NCBI GenBank assembly: GCA_012514225.1
Contig: JAAZAQ010000264.1
Location: 1 to 11,021, forward strand
Length of the DNA: 11,021 nucleotides
Origin: Clostridiales bacterium
GTDB taxonomy: Bacteria; Bacillota; Clostridia; Christensenellales; Aristaeellaceae
Direction of reading: 5' to 3'
This document shows positions 1 to 6,260 of the stretch, one piece after another. The notes below the pieces were generated by a model, which ran no database searches, was not told the origin of the DNA, and saw nothing but the letters and a program-made list of their open reading frames with translations. A program made the translations under genes and the position numbers. The first letter of the stretch is position 1. Every line of letters begins with the position of its first letter.

Positions 1-158
1 CGCTGACCACGGCCCCCCGGGGGAGCGGCGGGTTCGGCTACGACCCCTTGTTCGAGGCAGCCGGGGGCAGGACCTTTGCCGAGATGCCGGAGGAAGAAAA
101 AAACAAGATCAGCCACCGCGCGCGCGCGATGGCCCTTCTACTGGAAGCGCTGCAATGA
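1..158 (+). CDS. rdgB: RdgB/HAM1 non-canonical purine NTP pyrophosphatase, C-terminal end (partial)
   Basis: Only the last 51 codons are in the window, read from position 3 to the TGA at 156-158; the start lies to the left. Visible family motifs are GGFGYDPLF, the glycine/aromatic loop near the active site, followed by [14 protein letters not shown] and the closing helix [10 protein letters not shown], as at the C-terminus of RdgB/HAM1 enzymes. These cytoplasmic enzymes hydrolyse ITP, dITP and XTP to the monophosphate and pyrophosphate, keeping deaminated purines out of DNA and RNA. The stop overlaps the next start in the motif ATGA at 155-158, so the two genes are probably co-transcribed and translationally coupled; rdgB next to a YfcE-like phosphodiesterase is a common clostridial pairing. 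Confident on family; the catalytic N-terminal part cannot be judged. Confidence 0.9.
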   Translation, partial: LTTAPRGSGGFGYDPLFEAAGGRTFAEMPEEEKNKISHRARAMALLLEALQ

Positions 159-634
159 AGCTGCTGCTGTTCTCCGATTCGCACCACGGACACGGCATGC
201 TGGTGGCGCTGCTGCGGCGGGTGAAGGAAGAGGAAGGGATTACCGCCGTCCTCTTCGCCGGGGACGGCGCGGGCGACGCGGACGCGTTCTCCGGCCTGGC
301 TCCGGTGTATAAGGTGCGCGGAAACTGCGACCCGGGGGAGCTTTCCGTCCCCCAGGCGATGAGCCTCGCCTTCGGCCCGACCCGGGTTTTCCTGACCCAC
401 GGCAACCTGCAGCGCGTCAAGATGACCCTGGCGCTGCTGGCACGGGACGCCGCGGACGCCGGCGCCGGCGTCGCCGTGTTCGGGCATACGCACCGGCAGC
501 GCGCTGACTACGTTTCAGGCGTGCTGTGCGTCAACCCCGGCGCGCTGGAAAAGGGCGATTACGCGCTGCTTCATTTGCAGCCGGACCAGCCGCCGCGCGC
601 GGAGTTGCTCAGCCTGAACAGAGGTGCCGAATAA
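155..634 (+). CDS. YfcE/MJ0936-family metallophosphodiesterase
   Basis: A 159-residue protein, a normal length for the single-domain YfcE/MJ0936 branch of calcineurin-like phosphoesterases. All metal-binding blocks are present: DSHH at residues 8-11 (D8, H10), GD at 36-37, GNCD at 56-59, THG at 81-83 and GHTH at 110-113, followed by NPGAL. Members hydrolyse phosphodiester model substrates with Mn2+ or similar divalent metals; the natural substrate is generally unknown, so a precise reaction is not assigned. The protein has no signal peptide or membrane segment and should be cytoplasmic. The ATG at 155 overlaps the rdgB stop. The gene ends 58 bases before the convergent rsmF stop, with no convincing plus-strand terminator between. 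A separate c-di-AMP phosphodiesterase role is not suggested: it lacks DHH/DHHA1 motifs and lies in a different, convergent operon. Confidence 0.9.
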   Translation: MKLLLFSDSHHGHGMLVALLRRVKEEEGITAVLFAGDGAGDADAFSGLAPVYKVRGNCDPGELSVPQAMSLAFGPTRVFLTHGNLQRVKMTLALLARDAADAGAGVAVFGHTHRQRADYVSGVLCVNPGALEKGDYALLHLQPDQPPRAELLSLNRGAE

Positions 635-692
635 AGAACCCGAAACGCCGGGCTACAATCAAATCGCTACGCGCCGCCTGAACCCGGGGGAA

Positions 693-2018
693 TCAGTCAT
701 CGGCGCCCTGTTGCCGGAGCCCCTTGGGGTAATGGTTTTTCAGCGTGCCGGCGACCGCCTTGCCCCAGCCCAGATTCCAGCCCAAATAGGACGCGGCGGA
801 GAATCCGGTCAAGGAAGGCGGGCAGGGAACCTCTTCGCCGCGGCGGTACCGTCTCGCCATGGCTTCATCCAGCGGAACATCTGACACGGCGTCCGCCCAC
901 AGGGCCAGAGCGTGTTCCGGCTTTGGCGTCTTGCCCGACAGGTCGGCCAGGTGCAACCCCAAACGGAGGATGTTCAGCCCCAGGAAGGCTTCGTATCCCC
1001 CGGGCGCCGCGACCGCCCGACCGGCAAAGCGCGCGTTCGCCCGGACTTCCCCCTTAACCCAGCCCTCCAGCGCCCGGTTGGCCTGCGCCAGCGCTTTGTC
1101 CTCCCTGTGATGAGTGGGCGGCGGGCTATGAAGCGCCGGCGCATGGCCTTTTTTGCGCATCAGGGCCACGAAATGGCCTTCACTCCGGATCCGGTGCGGC
1201 CAAAGGCGCAGCAAGCCGTCCTGCGCGGGCGGCAGGCCGGGCAGGGCGAAAGGCTCCATGCAGAAATCCGGATGCCGGCTGAGAAAGCCCTCGATTGCGC
1301 CTTCGTTTTCCAGGCGGTTGAACGTGCAGGTGCTGTAAGCCAGCGTTCCCCCCGGGCGCAGCATCGCCGCCGCGCTGTCCAGGATGGCGGACTGCCGCCT
1401 GGCGCAGGCGAAGGGCAAATCCGCGCTCCAGTGCATCATGACGGCCGGATCCTTGCGGAACATCCCCTCCCCCGAGCAAGGCGCGTCCACCAGCACGCGG
1501 TCGAATGCCCCGGGCAGGGCCTTGGCCAATCGGGCCGGCGGCTCGCACAGGACGACGGCGTTTGTGACGCCCATGCGCTCGAGGTTGCGGCTCAACTCCT
1601 TCGCGCGGGCGGGCACGGGGTCGTTGGCCAACAGCAGCCCGCAGCCCCGCATCCGGTCCGCGATCTGGGCCGCCTTTCCGCCCGGGGCGGCGCACAGATC
1701 CAGCACGCGCTCGCCCGGCAGCGGCGCGAGCGCCGGGACGGACGCCATCGCGCTGGGCTCCTGCAGGTAAAAGGCGCCCGCCCAATGCAAGGGGTGCGCG
1801 CCGAATGAACCTTCTTCCTGAAGGTACCAGGCGCCTTCCGCCCAGCGGACCGGCTCCTCCAGCCCGGGCAGCGGCGGAGCGGCCTTCCGCGCGGAAAAAC
1901 GCAGGCCGCGGCGCGGGGATTCGCGCAACGCGGCCAGGAAATCCGGGAGTTCGCCGCCCAGAAGCGGCGCGATGAGTTCAGGGAATCCCTGCGGGAGACC
2001 GGTCTCGGGCCCGCTCAT
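693..2018 (-). CDS. rsmF: RsmF-type 16S rRNA (cytosine-C5)-methyltransferase, NOL1/NOP2/Sun family
   Basis: A 441-residue protein starting at the ATG at 2018; the reading frame stays open further upstream, but this start gives the family N-terminus (LPQGFPELI...) and makes an ATGA overlap with the preceding gene. Order of parts: an RsmF N-terminal domain (about residues 8-95), then a Rossmann methyltransferase with SAM motif DLCAAPGGK at 107-115, the DAPCSGEGMFRKDP block at 178-191 with C181, and the STC block at 229-231 with C231. In this family the STC cysteine is the nucleophile that attacks cytosine C6 and the PC cysteine releases the product. The C-terminal third (about 295-441) ends in a LGWGK...KNHYPKGLR block typical of Bacillota RsmF-like proteins, a probable RNA-binding module. 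It should make 5-methylcytosine in 16S rRNA; the exact site is inferred from the family. Last gene of the cdaA operon; no strong terminator follows. Confidence 0.92.
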   Translation of the reverse strand: MSGPETGLPQGFPELIAPLLGGELPDFLAALRESPRRGLRFSARKAAPPLPGLEEPVRWAEGAWYLQEEGSFGAHPLHWAGAFYLQEPSAMASVPALAPLPGERVLDLCAAPGGKAAQIADRMRGCGLLLANDPVPARAKELSRNLERMGVTNAVVLCEPPARLAKALPGAFDRVLVDAPCSGEGMFRKDPAVMMHWSADLPFACARRQSAILDSAAAMLRPGGTLAYSTCTFNRLENEGAIEGFLSRHPDFCMEPFALPGLPPAQDGLLRLWPHRIRSEGHFVALMRKKGHAPALHSPPPTHHREDKALAQANRALEGWVKGEVRANARFAGRAVAAPGGYEAFLGLNILRLGLHLADLSGKTPKPEHALALWADAVSDVPLDEAMARRYRRGEEVPCPPSLTGFSAASYLGWNLGWGKAVAGTLKNHYPKGLRQQGADD

Positions 2019-2866
2019 TCCGGCGGCAGGTCCCGGGGCTGTTCGTTGCTTTGGGGTGCATGCCGGTAATTGTAACTCTGCGGGTAGTACGGCTTGTGGA
2101 AGGCCTCTTCCTGGGGAATCGGCGGCGGGAGGGCGTCCAGCGGCTCCAGGGCGCCCTCCTGGTCGAACAGGGTTTCTTTCAGGCTGCGGAACAGCCCGGG
2201 CTGCCGGCTTCTGCGGGAGCCCGCGCGGCGGCGGCGCTCCGGATACGCCGGTTCCTGCCCCGGCGTCATGGCGTCCGGCTCCATGCCCTCCATCATCCCA
2301 TCCTGCCCGTATGCCTGCCATTCCGGCGCGGCATAAGGCGCCTGCCCGCCCGGAATGGGCGGCGGCTCCTCCTGCCTGTACTGCTCCCAGGGCAGCATCG
2401 GCGTGAACGCGGGGGCGTTTGGCGGCGTCTGGGGTGACCATTGCGCCTGGAAAGCGCCGGGGTCCGCGTAATCCGCAGGCTGGGGCGCCTGCGGCCCGAA
2501 ATCAAAGTGGATCGGCTCGTCCTGCCCATAAGCGCCGTACGCCGCAGCGTCCTGGTATTCGGGAAGGTCCAGCGGGGAATGGTCCAGGTCCTCCATGTAA
2601 TCGCGGGTGACGGCCAGCCGCCTGCGCGCGTCCCGGCGGCGGAACCAGTCCCGCCAGATGAGGTAGGGGCGCCAGCGGATGAGCCAGACGGCGAAATCCA
2701 TGACGGTGCCGAACACCAGGATGAGCAGGATGATGGGCAGCCAGAAACGCCGGATAAACCCGGAAACGCCGGCCGAGGGATCCGTTACCAAATCCCACAG
2801 GCTGTTAAACAGCGCGCGCGTCCAACCCAGCAGCAGCGCGAACAGGCGGTCGGCGAGGACGTTCAC
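2015..2866 (-). CDS. Unrecognised membrane-anchored protein with a long disordered Pro/Gln/Tyr-rich tail, in the cdaAR operon
   Basis: A 283-residue protein I do not recognise. It starts with a GTG at 2866 that forms a GTGA overlap with the cdaR stop and ends in an ATGA overlap with rsmF. Residues 1-28 could be an amphipathic helix; 42-64 (WLPIILLIL...) is one clear membrane segment; 65-83 is Trp/Arg-rich (RWRPYLIWRDWFRRRDARRR). By the positive-inside rule the C-terminal side should be cytoplasmic. From about 95 on, the sequence is low-complexity, rich in Pro, Gln, Tyr, Ala and acidic residues, with two YGQD repeats (112-115 and 186-189), then an Arg cluster at 211-221 (RRRRAGSRRSR) and a more ordered-looking LFRSLKETLFDQE at 225-237. 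No catalytic motif is visible. Between cdaR and rsmF, where glmM often follows cdaR, it is plausibly a partner or scaffold for the membrane CdaA-CdaR complex; that is inference. The coding status is supported by overlaps at both ends. Confidence 0.8.
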   Translation of the reverse strand: MNVLADRLFALLLGWTRALFNSLWDLVTDPSAGVSGFIRRFWLPIILLILVFGTVMDFAVWLIRWRPYLIWRDWFRRRDARRRLAVTRDYMEDLDHSPLDLPEYQDAAAYGAYGQDEPIHFDFGPQAPQPADYADPGAFQAQWSPQTPPNAPAFTPMLPWEQYRQEEPPPIPGGQAPYAAPEWQAYGQDGMMEGMEPDAMTPGQEPAYPERRRRAGSRRSRQPGLFRSLKETLFDQEGALEPLDALPPPIPQEEAFHKPYYPQSYNYRHAPQSNEQPRDLPPE

Positions 2867-3933
2867 GGGTTCCCGCCGGACAGCGGCGGCGCAGGCTCGA
2901 TTTCGACCGACACGTAAACGGCGTTGTCGCTCAGGTGGATGACCCCATTGGGTTTGTCGACCCGCAACGCGCGGATGACGGTGTCCCGGCGGTCGCTGAC
3001 GTCAATGTCGGACAGCAGGTTCAGCATCCGGATTCCGTCGATGTCCGCCTGCTCGCCCGCCACGACCAGGTAGGCGGGGTCCGCCGTGACGGCCGCGACG
3101 GCAAAGCCTTCCGCCGTCTCCCCACGGACGACGCCGGTCAGGTTGACCGGGACGGATTTAGTCGGGTAGACGCGCTGCTCGACCAGGAGGGTATCCAGCA
3201 GGACGTTCTCGCTGGTCACACTGACAAGGTCGCTGGAAATCTCTTCCCCGTCCCGCGTCACCAGGCGGAAGGGCACCGCGGAGTACACGACGCCGGCTTC
3301 GCCGTCGACCGATTGCTGGTTATAGGCGGCCGTGACCTGGGCGACCCGCTCCACCAGAGAGCGGGGCCCGGAAATGACCACGTTGCCGGGGTCCACGCTG
3401 GGCGGCGCCGCGTAAAAACCGTCCCTGAGGCTGCCGAAGGTCTCCAGGCTGACGGGGACGCGCCGCCTGGTTACATATTCCTCGACATAGACGGTAATCG
3501 CTTCCTCAGACATCCAGGTGACGGTGCCGTAGATGTTGGAGGCGCTGGTCAAAATCGGCAGCTTCTGTTCCCCCGGCGCGCTGATGCGGCCCGCGTCGAC
3601 GCGGACGCTGTAGTTGGTGGCCGCGGCGCCGTCATACACCCGCTGCGGCACCTCCGCCTTGATGCGGATGGGCGCCAGGTCCAGGCCACTGGTGATGACC
3701 AGGCCGTTGCGCTGCAGGGTTTCCGTGCCGGTGATGGCGACCTGGACGTCGGTGAAGGTTTTCTCCCGCGTCAGCGTCGCGTCCTCGCTGATGAGACCGC
3801 CCCAGATGATGAGGGCGACCGCGAGGCTGACCAGCTTGAGCTTCCAGTTGGACTTGATGAAGCTCAGCGCGCTGCGCGCCACCTCCCGGAGGGCGCGCTT
3901 CTGGGGCTCGTGCTTTTGGGGCTTATCGCTCAT
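2863..3933 (-). CDS. cdaR: CdaR, YbbR-domain regulator of the diadenylate cyclase CdaA
   Basis: A 356-residue protein: a short basic cytoplasmic N-terminus, one membrane helix at about 32-49 (LKLVSLAVALIIWGGLI), then an extracytoplasmic region of about three YbbR-type beta repeats (roughly 59-152, 157-250 and 259-345). Repeat signatures include FTDVQVAITG, VPVSLETFG, VVISGPRSLVERV and VPVNLTGVV. In Bacillota, CdaR binds CdaA in the membrane and modulates c-di-AMP synthesis. The ATG at 3933 overlaps the cdaA stop (ATGA at 3930-3933), the usual cdaA-cdaR order. The short Pro-rich tail ends two codons past SGG, and the stop overlaps the next gene's GTG. The repeat count is somewhat lower than in some CdaR proteins, which may carry four; the boundaries are by eye. 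Confidence 0.93.
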   Translation of the reverse strand: MSDKPQKHEPQKRALREVARSALSFIKSNWKLKLVSLAVALIIWGGLISEDATLTREKTFTDVQVAITGTETLQRNGLVITSGLDLAPIRIKAEVPQRVYDGAAATNYSVRVDAGRISAPGEQKLPILTSASNIYGTVTWMSEEAITVYVEEYVTRRRVPVSLETFGSLRDGFYAAPPSVDPGNVVISGPRSLVERVAQVTAAYNQQSVDGEAGVVYSAVPFRLVTRDGEEISSDLVSVTSENVLLDTLLVEQRVYPTKSVPVNLTGVVRGETAEGFAVAAVTADPAYLVVAGEQADIDGIRMLNLLSDIDVSDRRDTVIRALRVDKPNGVIHLSDNAVYVSVEIEPAPPLSGGNP

Positions 3934-4790
3934 TCCCGCGCTCCCTTCCGACCAAAGGCGTCCCGGATCATGCCGGCCGCCTTCTTGAACGTCATTTTAT
4001 CGTGCTTGTACATGCCACTGAGAACGCGGTTGAGGGCCTCCGCGTCCAGGTGGCGCGTGAGCCGGCCCGCCTGGGCCATGGAGATGATGCCGGTTTCCTC
4101 CGAGACGATCAGGACGATGGCATCCGTCCCTTCCGTCACACCCAGGCCGGCGCGGTGGCGGGTGCCCAGTTCCCGGCCCAGGGAGCTGTTGTCGCTGAGG
4201 GTCAGCACGCAGCCGGCCGCCACGATGCGGTCGTCCCGGATGATGACCGCGCCGTCGTGCAGGGGGGTATTGGGCTCGAAAATGTTGGAAATCAATGGCC
4301 CCGAAATCTTGGAATCGATCGGGGTGCCCGTGTCCACGAAATCGCGCAGGCCGGTGCGCTGTTCAAACACGATGAGCGCGCCGACGCGGCGGCGGGACAG
4401 GCTCAGCACCGCCTGGCTGACCTCGAAGACAATGCGGCTGCCCTCGTCCAGGTTTTCGGACAGGTGGCCGAAGCGCGCCCCGCGCCCAATCTGTTCCAGA
4501 GCGCGGCGCAGCTCCGGCTGGAACAGGATGAGCAGCACGATGGCGCCGTTGCTCACGACGTTCATGATGAGCCAGTTGAGGGCCTTGAGCCCCAGGAAGC
4601 CGGACAGCCAGTTGATGAAGATGAGCAGCAGGAAGCCCCGGAATACCTGGCCGGCGCGGGTCTGGCGGGTGAGTTGGAAAACCTTGTACAGCAGCAGGGC
4701 AATGATGAGGATGTCGATGACGTCCTTGAACTGGACGCGGTTGAAGAGATTCCAGAAAAAGGACTCGATGCTGCTGATGATGGTTTTCAC
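3930..4790 (-). CDS. cdaA: CdaA, membrane diadenylate cyclase (c-di-AMP synthase)
   Basis: A 286-residue protein, close to the usual CdaA length. Three N-terminal membrane segments lie at about 24-40, 51-66 and 72-90, followed by a coiled linker (PELRRALEQIGRG) and the DisA_N/DAC catalytic domain from about 118. Both active-site motifs are intact: DGA at 179-181, which positions the attacking 3'-OH and a metal, and GTRHRAG at 209-215 containing RHR at 211-213. The enzyme condenses two ATP to c-di-AMP, which in Bacillota controls potassium and osmolyte transport and cell-wall homeostasis. The start is a GTG at 4790, preceded by the purine-rich AGGAAGAAGG about 4-5 bases upstream; it gives the normal N-terminus. 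First gene of a four-gene overlapping unit with cdaR, a membrane protein of unknown function and rsmF. Confidence 0.96.
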   Translation of the reverse strand: MKTIISSIESFFWNLFNRVQFKDVIDILIIALLLYKVFQLTRQTRAGQVFRGFLLLIFINWLSGFLGLKALNWLIMNVVSNGAIVLLILFQPELRRALEQIGRGARFGHLSENLDEGSRIVFEVSQAVLSLSRRRVGALIVFEQRTGLRDFVDTGTPIDSKISGPLISNIFEPNTPLHDGAVIIRDDRIVAAGCVLTLSDNSSLGRELGTRHRAGLGVTEGTDAIVLIVSEETGIISMAQAGRLTRHLDAEALNRVLSGMYKHDKMTFKKAAGMIRDAFGRKGARE

Positions 4791-4827
4791 CGGGCCTTCT
4801 TCCTTTCTCCATATTTCCGTGGACTTA

Positions 4828-4833
4828 AGTATA
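4828..4833 (-). promoter_or_regulatory. cdaA: Candidate -10 element for the cdaA operon
   Basis: Read on the minus strand this is TATACT, one base from the TATAAT consensus, about 38 bases before the cdaA GTG. No good -35 box lies 16-18 bases upstream (TACCAA at 17). The promoter is therefore either weak or activator-dependent, or the real one lies further up in the AT-rich patch at 4868-4899. It must lie in this gap if the rpmA terminator is effective. Confidence 0.4.
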
Positions 4834-4840
4834 CAACAAA

Positions 4841-4867
4841 CGCGCCGGCATTGGTACCCTCGGCGCG
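4841..4867. repeat. Inverted repeat upstream of cdaA (possible operator or leader hairpin)
   Basis: CGCGCCG at 4841-4847 is mirrored exactly by CGGCGCG at 4861-4867, with 13 bases between. If the -10 at 4828-4833 is real, the repeat spans its -35 region, as an operator would. If transcription starts in the AT-rich patch further upstream, it would be a GC hairpin in the cdaA 5' leader. The sequence identity is certain; the function is not known. Confidence 0.5.
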
Positions 4868-4936
4868 GAAATGATTACAAATTATTAACAACTTATGACG
4901 CCCGCCCGCCATGCCGGTCGAGGCGGCGGCAAATGG

Positions 4937-4965
4937 AAAAACCCCGCCAAGCAAGGCGGGGTTTC
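4937..4965 (-). terminator. Intrinsic terminator after rpmA
   Basis: A 10-bp perfect stem (4939-4948 with 4955-4964), with ACCCCGCC pairing GGCGGGGT at its core, around the six-base loop 4949-4954. On the minus strand it is followed by a run of T, the complement of the A run at 4937-4941. It begins 11 bases past the rpmA stop and separates the ribosomal protein operon from cdaA. Confidence 0.92.
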
Positions 4966-4975
4966 AGCGCGTCGT

Positions 4976-5272
4976 TTACTGTGCGACGGCTTCTTCCGCC
5001 GGGCGGACGCTGACCTTCTTGCGCGCCTTGCCCATGTGCTCGAAACGCACCAGGCCGTCGGTCAGGGCGAAGAGGGTGTCGTCCTTGCCCTTGCCCACGT
5101 TGTCACCGGGATGGATTTTGGTGCCGCGCTGGCGCACGAGGATGTTGCCGGCGAGCACGAACTGGCCGTCCGCGCGCTTCGCGCCCAGGCGTTTGCTGGC
5201 ACTGTCGCGGCCGTTTCGGGAAGAACCGACGCCCTTTTTGGAGGCGAACAATTGCAGGTTGAGTTTCAGCAT
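4976..5272 (-). CDS. rpmA: 50S ribosomal protein L27 with a Prp-cleaved N-terminal extension
   Basis: A 98-residue protein with the full L27 core: [31 protein letters not shown] and [11 protein letters not shown]27 sits near the peptidyl-transferase centre, with its mature N-terminus reaching towards the P-site tRNA. Residues 1-9 (MLKLNLQLF) precede ASKKG and match the Bacillota extension that blocks assembly until cut off, at about F9-A10, by Prp, encoded just upstream. The ATG at 5272 has a strong GGAGG at 5281-5285, eight bases away. Last gene of rplU-prp-rpmA, followed by a terminator; obgE, a frequent neighbour, does not follow. Confidence 0.97.
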   Translation of the reverse strand: MLKLNLQLFASKKGVGSSRNGRDSASKRLGAKRADGQFVLAGNILVRQRGTKIHPGDNVGKGKDDTLFALTDGLVRFEHMGKARKKVSVRPAEEAVAQ

Positions 5273-5291
5273 GGGGGCTTCCTCCGTTTCT

Positions 5292-5615
5292 TCATGGCGC
5301 CTGCGTCAGCAGGCGGACGTGTTCGGGATGGGCTTGCTCCAGGTCCTGCGCGCCCTGGCGGAAAGTCTTCAGGACGGCCAGGGCATCCGGGTTCAGCTGC
5401 CTTTGCTCCAGGGTAACCCTGAGGTATCCGTCCCTTTGGGTGACTTGCGGCTCCTGCCCCGCGACGGTTTCCAGCGAGTTGGCGCAGGCGGTGGCCAGCA
5501 GGGAGAGCGCGGCGCAGACCAGGTCGTTTCCTTGGGTTCCGGCGCCCGCGTGGCCGGAGACCTCGTATCCCGCCAGCTGGCCCGTGGAGGCGTAAAGCAG
5601 GCGGACGGTGGTCAT
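5292..5615 (-). CDS. prp: Prp, cysteine protease that matures ribosomal protein L27
   Basis: A 107-residue protein of the DUF464/YsxB family, the normal length. The open frame reaches further upstream into rplU, but the ATG at 5615, one base after the rplU stop (TGAGATG), gives the family N-terminus. The catalytic pair falls at its expected places: H22 in SGHAG and C34 in NDLVCAALS. Known members cut the N-terminal peptide of L27, which is essential for ribosome assembly in Staphylococcus aureus. The position between rplU and rpmA, and the intact extension on the L27 encoded 19 bases downstream, fit this role. It is cytoplasmic, with no signal or membrane segment. Confidence 0.95.
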   Translation of the reverse strand: MTTVRLLYASTGQLAGYEVSGHAGAGTQGNDLVCAALSLLATACANSLETVAGQEPQVTQRDGYLRVTLEQRQLNPDALAVLKTFRQGAQDLEQAHPEHVRLLTQAP

Positions 5616-5616
5616 C

Positions 5617-5922
5617 TCAGGCCGTGATGGCGGTGATTTCCACCTGGGTAAACGGCTGGCGATGACCCTGCTTGCGGCGGTAGTTTTTCTTGGCCTTGTA
5701 CTTGAAGACCACGATTTTCTTGCCTTTTCCGTGCCGGACAACCTTGCCCTTGACGCTGGCGCCCTCCACTTCGGGGGTTCCCATCGTCACGGTGTCCCCG
5801 CCCAGCATGAGCACCGGGAAGGTGACCTCGCTGTCGGGCTCCAGGTCCAGTTTCTCCACGTAGATGGTGTCTCCCTCGGAGACGCGGTACTGTTTGCCGC
5901 CGGTCGCAATGATTGCGTACAC
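5617..5922 (-). CDS. rplU: 50S ribosomal protein L21
   Basis: A 101-residue L21 with the family start [14 protein letters not shown], then [24 protein letters not shown] and the basic C-terminal block [19 protein letters not shown]21 binds 23S rRNA (with L20) in the large subunit. The frame also allows a GTG at 5931, but that codon overlaps the Shine-Dalgarno; the GTG at 5922 has GGAGG eight bases upstream and gives the canonical N-terminus, so it is chosen. First gene of the rplU-prp-rpmA operon, with its own promoter and a probable autoregulatory leader; divergent from rplJ-rplL. Confidence 0.96.
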   Translation of the reverse strand: MYAIIATGGKQYRVSEGDTIYVEKLDLEPDSEVTFPVLMLGGDTVTMGTPEVEGASVKGKVVRHGKGKKIVVFKYKAKKNYRRKQGHRQPFTQVEITAITA

Positions 5923-6014
5923 TCGCAGCACCTCCGTTCGTTTACTCGCCGGGCGAAAAGGCTGTCAGCCCGGGGCAGCGCTACGCGCGTTTGAAAGCCC
6001 CTCCCGAGCGGCCG
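5923..6014 (-). ncRNA. Probable L21 leader (cis-regulatory 5' UTR of rplU)
   Basis: About 90 bases lie between the predicted start of transcription and the rplU GTG. On the minus strand they contain a potential GGGGC...GCCCC pairing, then GGGCTGACAGCC directly followed by TTTTCGCCC, in which GGGC can pair with GCCC or GGCT with AGCC, and then the Shine-Dalgarno. Alternative pairings next to the ribosome-binding site, and the resemblance as I remember it to the Rfam L21 leader of Bacillota, suggest autoregulation by L21. Boundaries are inferred from the promoter; the family match was not computed. Confidence 0.5.
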
Positions 6015-6020
6015 GAGGTC

Positions 6021-6050
6021 AATATATCACAGACGGAAGCCCGCGGTCAA
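6021..6050 (-). promoter_or_regulatory. rplU: Sigma-A-type promoter of rplU-prp-rpmA
   Basis: On the minus strand: -35 TTGACC at 6050-6045 and -10 TATATT at 6026-6021, with an 18-base spacer, each one or two bases from consensus. Transcription should begin near 6014. The box lies about 50 bases from the divergent rplJ -35. Confidence 0.75.
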
Positions 6051-6101
6051 CCGGGAATTTCCGGGCGACTTCCGAATTATGAAACGCTTTTCAGCGGAGG
6101 C

Positions 6102-6130
6102 TTGACAGGGCCGTTCCCCCGTGGTATCTT
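6102..6130 (+). promoter_or_regulatory. rplJ: Sigma-A promoter of rplJ-rplL
   Basis: Perfect -35 TTGACA at 6102-6107, a 17-base spacer, and -10 TATCTT at 6125-6130. This is the best promoter in the window, fitting a highly expressed ribosomal operon. Transcription should begin near 6137, leaving a leader of about 155 bases. Confidence 0.88.
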
Positions 6131-6136
6131 TTGCGC

Positions 6137-6260
6137 GGCTTGAAAAGCCGGTGCCAGAGACAGCAGGCAGCGCGAGAGCGCGTAATGGCGAAAGCCGCCC
6201 GCCGAGGCGCGAGAGCATGACACGTATGCCCTTGTGCCGTTTGCACGAGGGTTTTTCAAA
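6137..6260 (+). ncRNA. L10-type ribosomal leader (autoregulatory 5' UTR of rplJ-rplL)
   Basis: The leader contains AGAGACAGCAGG (6157-6167) on one side and CCGCCGAGG-like sequence (6199-6207) on the other, the kink-turn signature of the RNA bound by the L10(L12) complex. Between them are two short hairpins with GNRA loops: GCGC-GAGA-GCGC at 6170-6181 and GGC-GAAA-GCC at 6187-6196. They are enclosed by a helix of 6163-6168 with 6197-6202 that has one A-C mismatch. A terminator hairpin follows (6229-6256). In the known family, excess L10/L12 binds and shuts off the operon. Position directly before rplJ supports the call; the 5' edge is inferred from the promoter. Confidence 0.82.
6229..6256 (+). 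terminator. Attenuator terminator in the rplJ leader
   Basis: CCCTTGTGC (6229-6237) pairs with GCACGAGGG (6243-6251) through nine base pairs with one G-U, loop CGTTT, followed directly by five T (6252-6256). It lies inside the leader, upstream of the first ribosomal gene, so it can act only as a conditional terminator. That fits L10-dependent attenuation. Confidence 0.8.

Noticed and set aside
637..654. Possible minus-strand terminator after rsmF (CCCG...CGGG followed by TTCTTTATT)
   Set aside because: The stem has only four GC pairs plus one G-U and one A-U, and the T run is broken; too weak to call, though nothing better ends this operon.
2019..2441. A 141-codon upstream extension of the rsmF frame
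   Set aside because: It overlaps the whole 3' part of the preceding gene, reads as Pro/Gly/Ala-rich noise and precedes the recognised RsmF N-terminus; the ATGA overlap at 2015-2018 marks the true start.
2935..5013. A 692-codon open frame on the plus strand, antisense to cdaR, cdaA and the rpmA terminator
   Set aside because: It runs opposite well-supported cdaA and cdaR, crosses the promoter region and a terminator, and its product shows no domain, only the composition expected from the complement of GC-rich codons.
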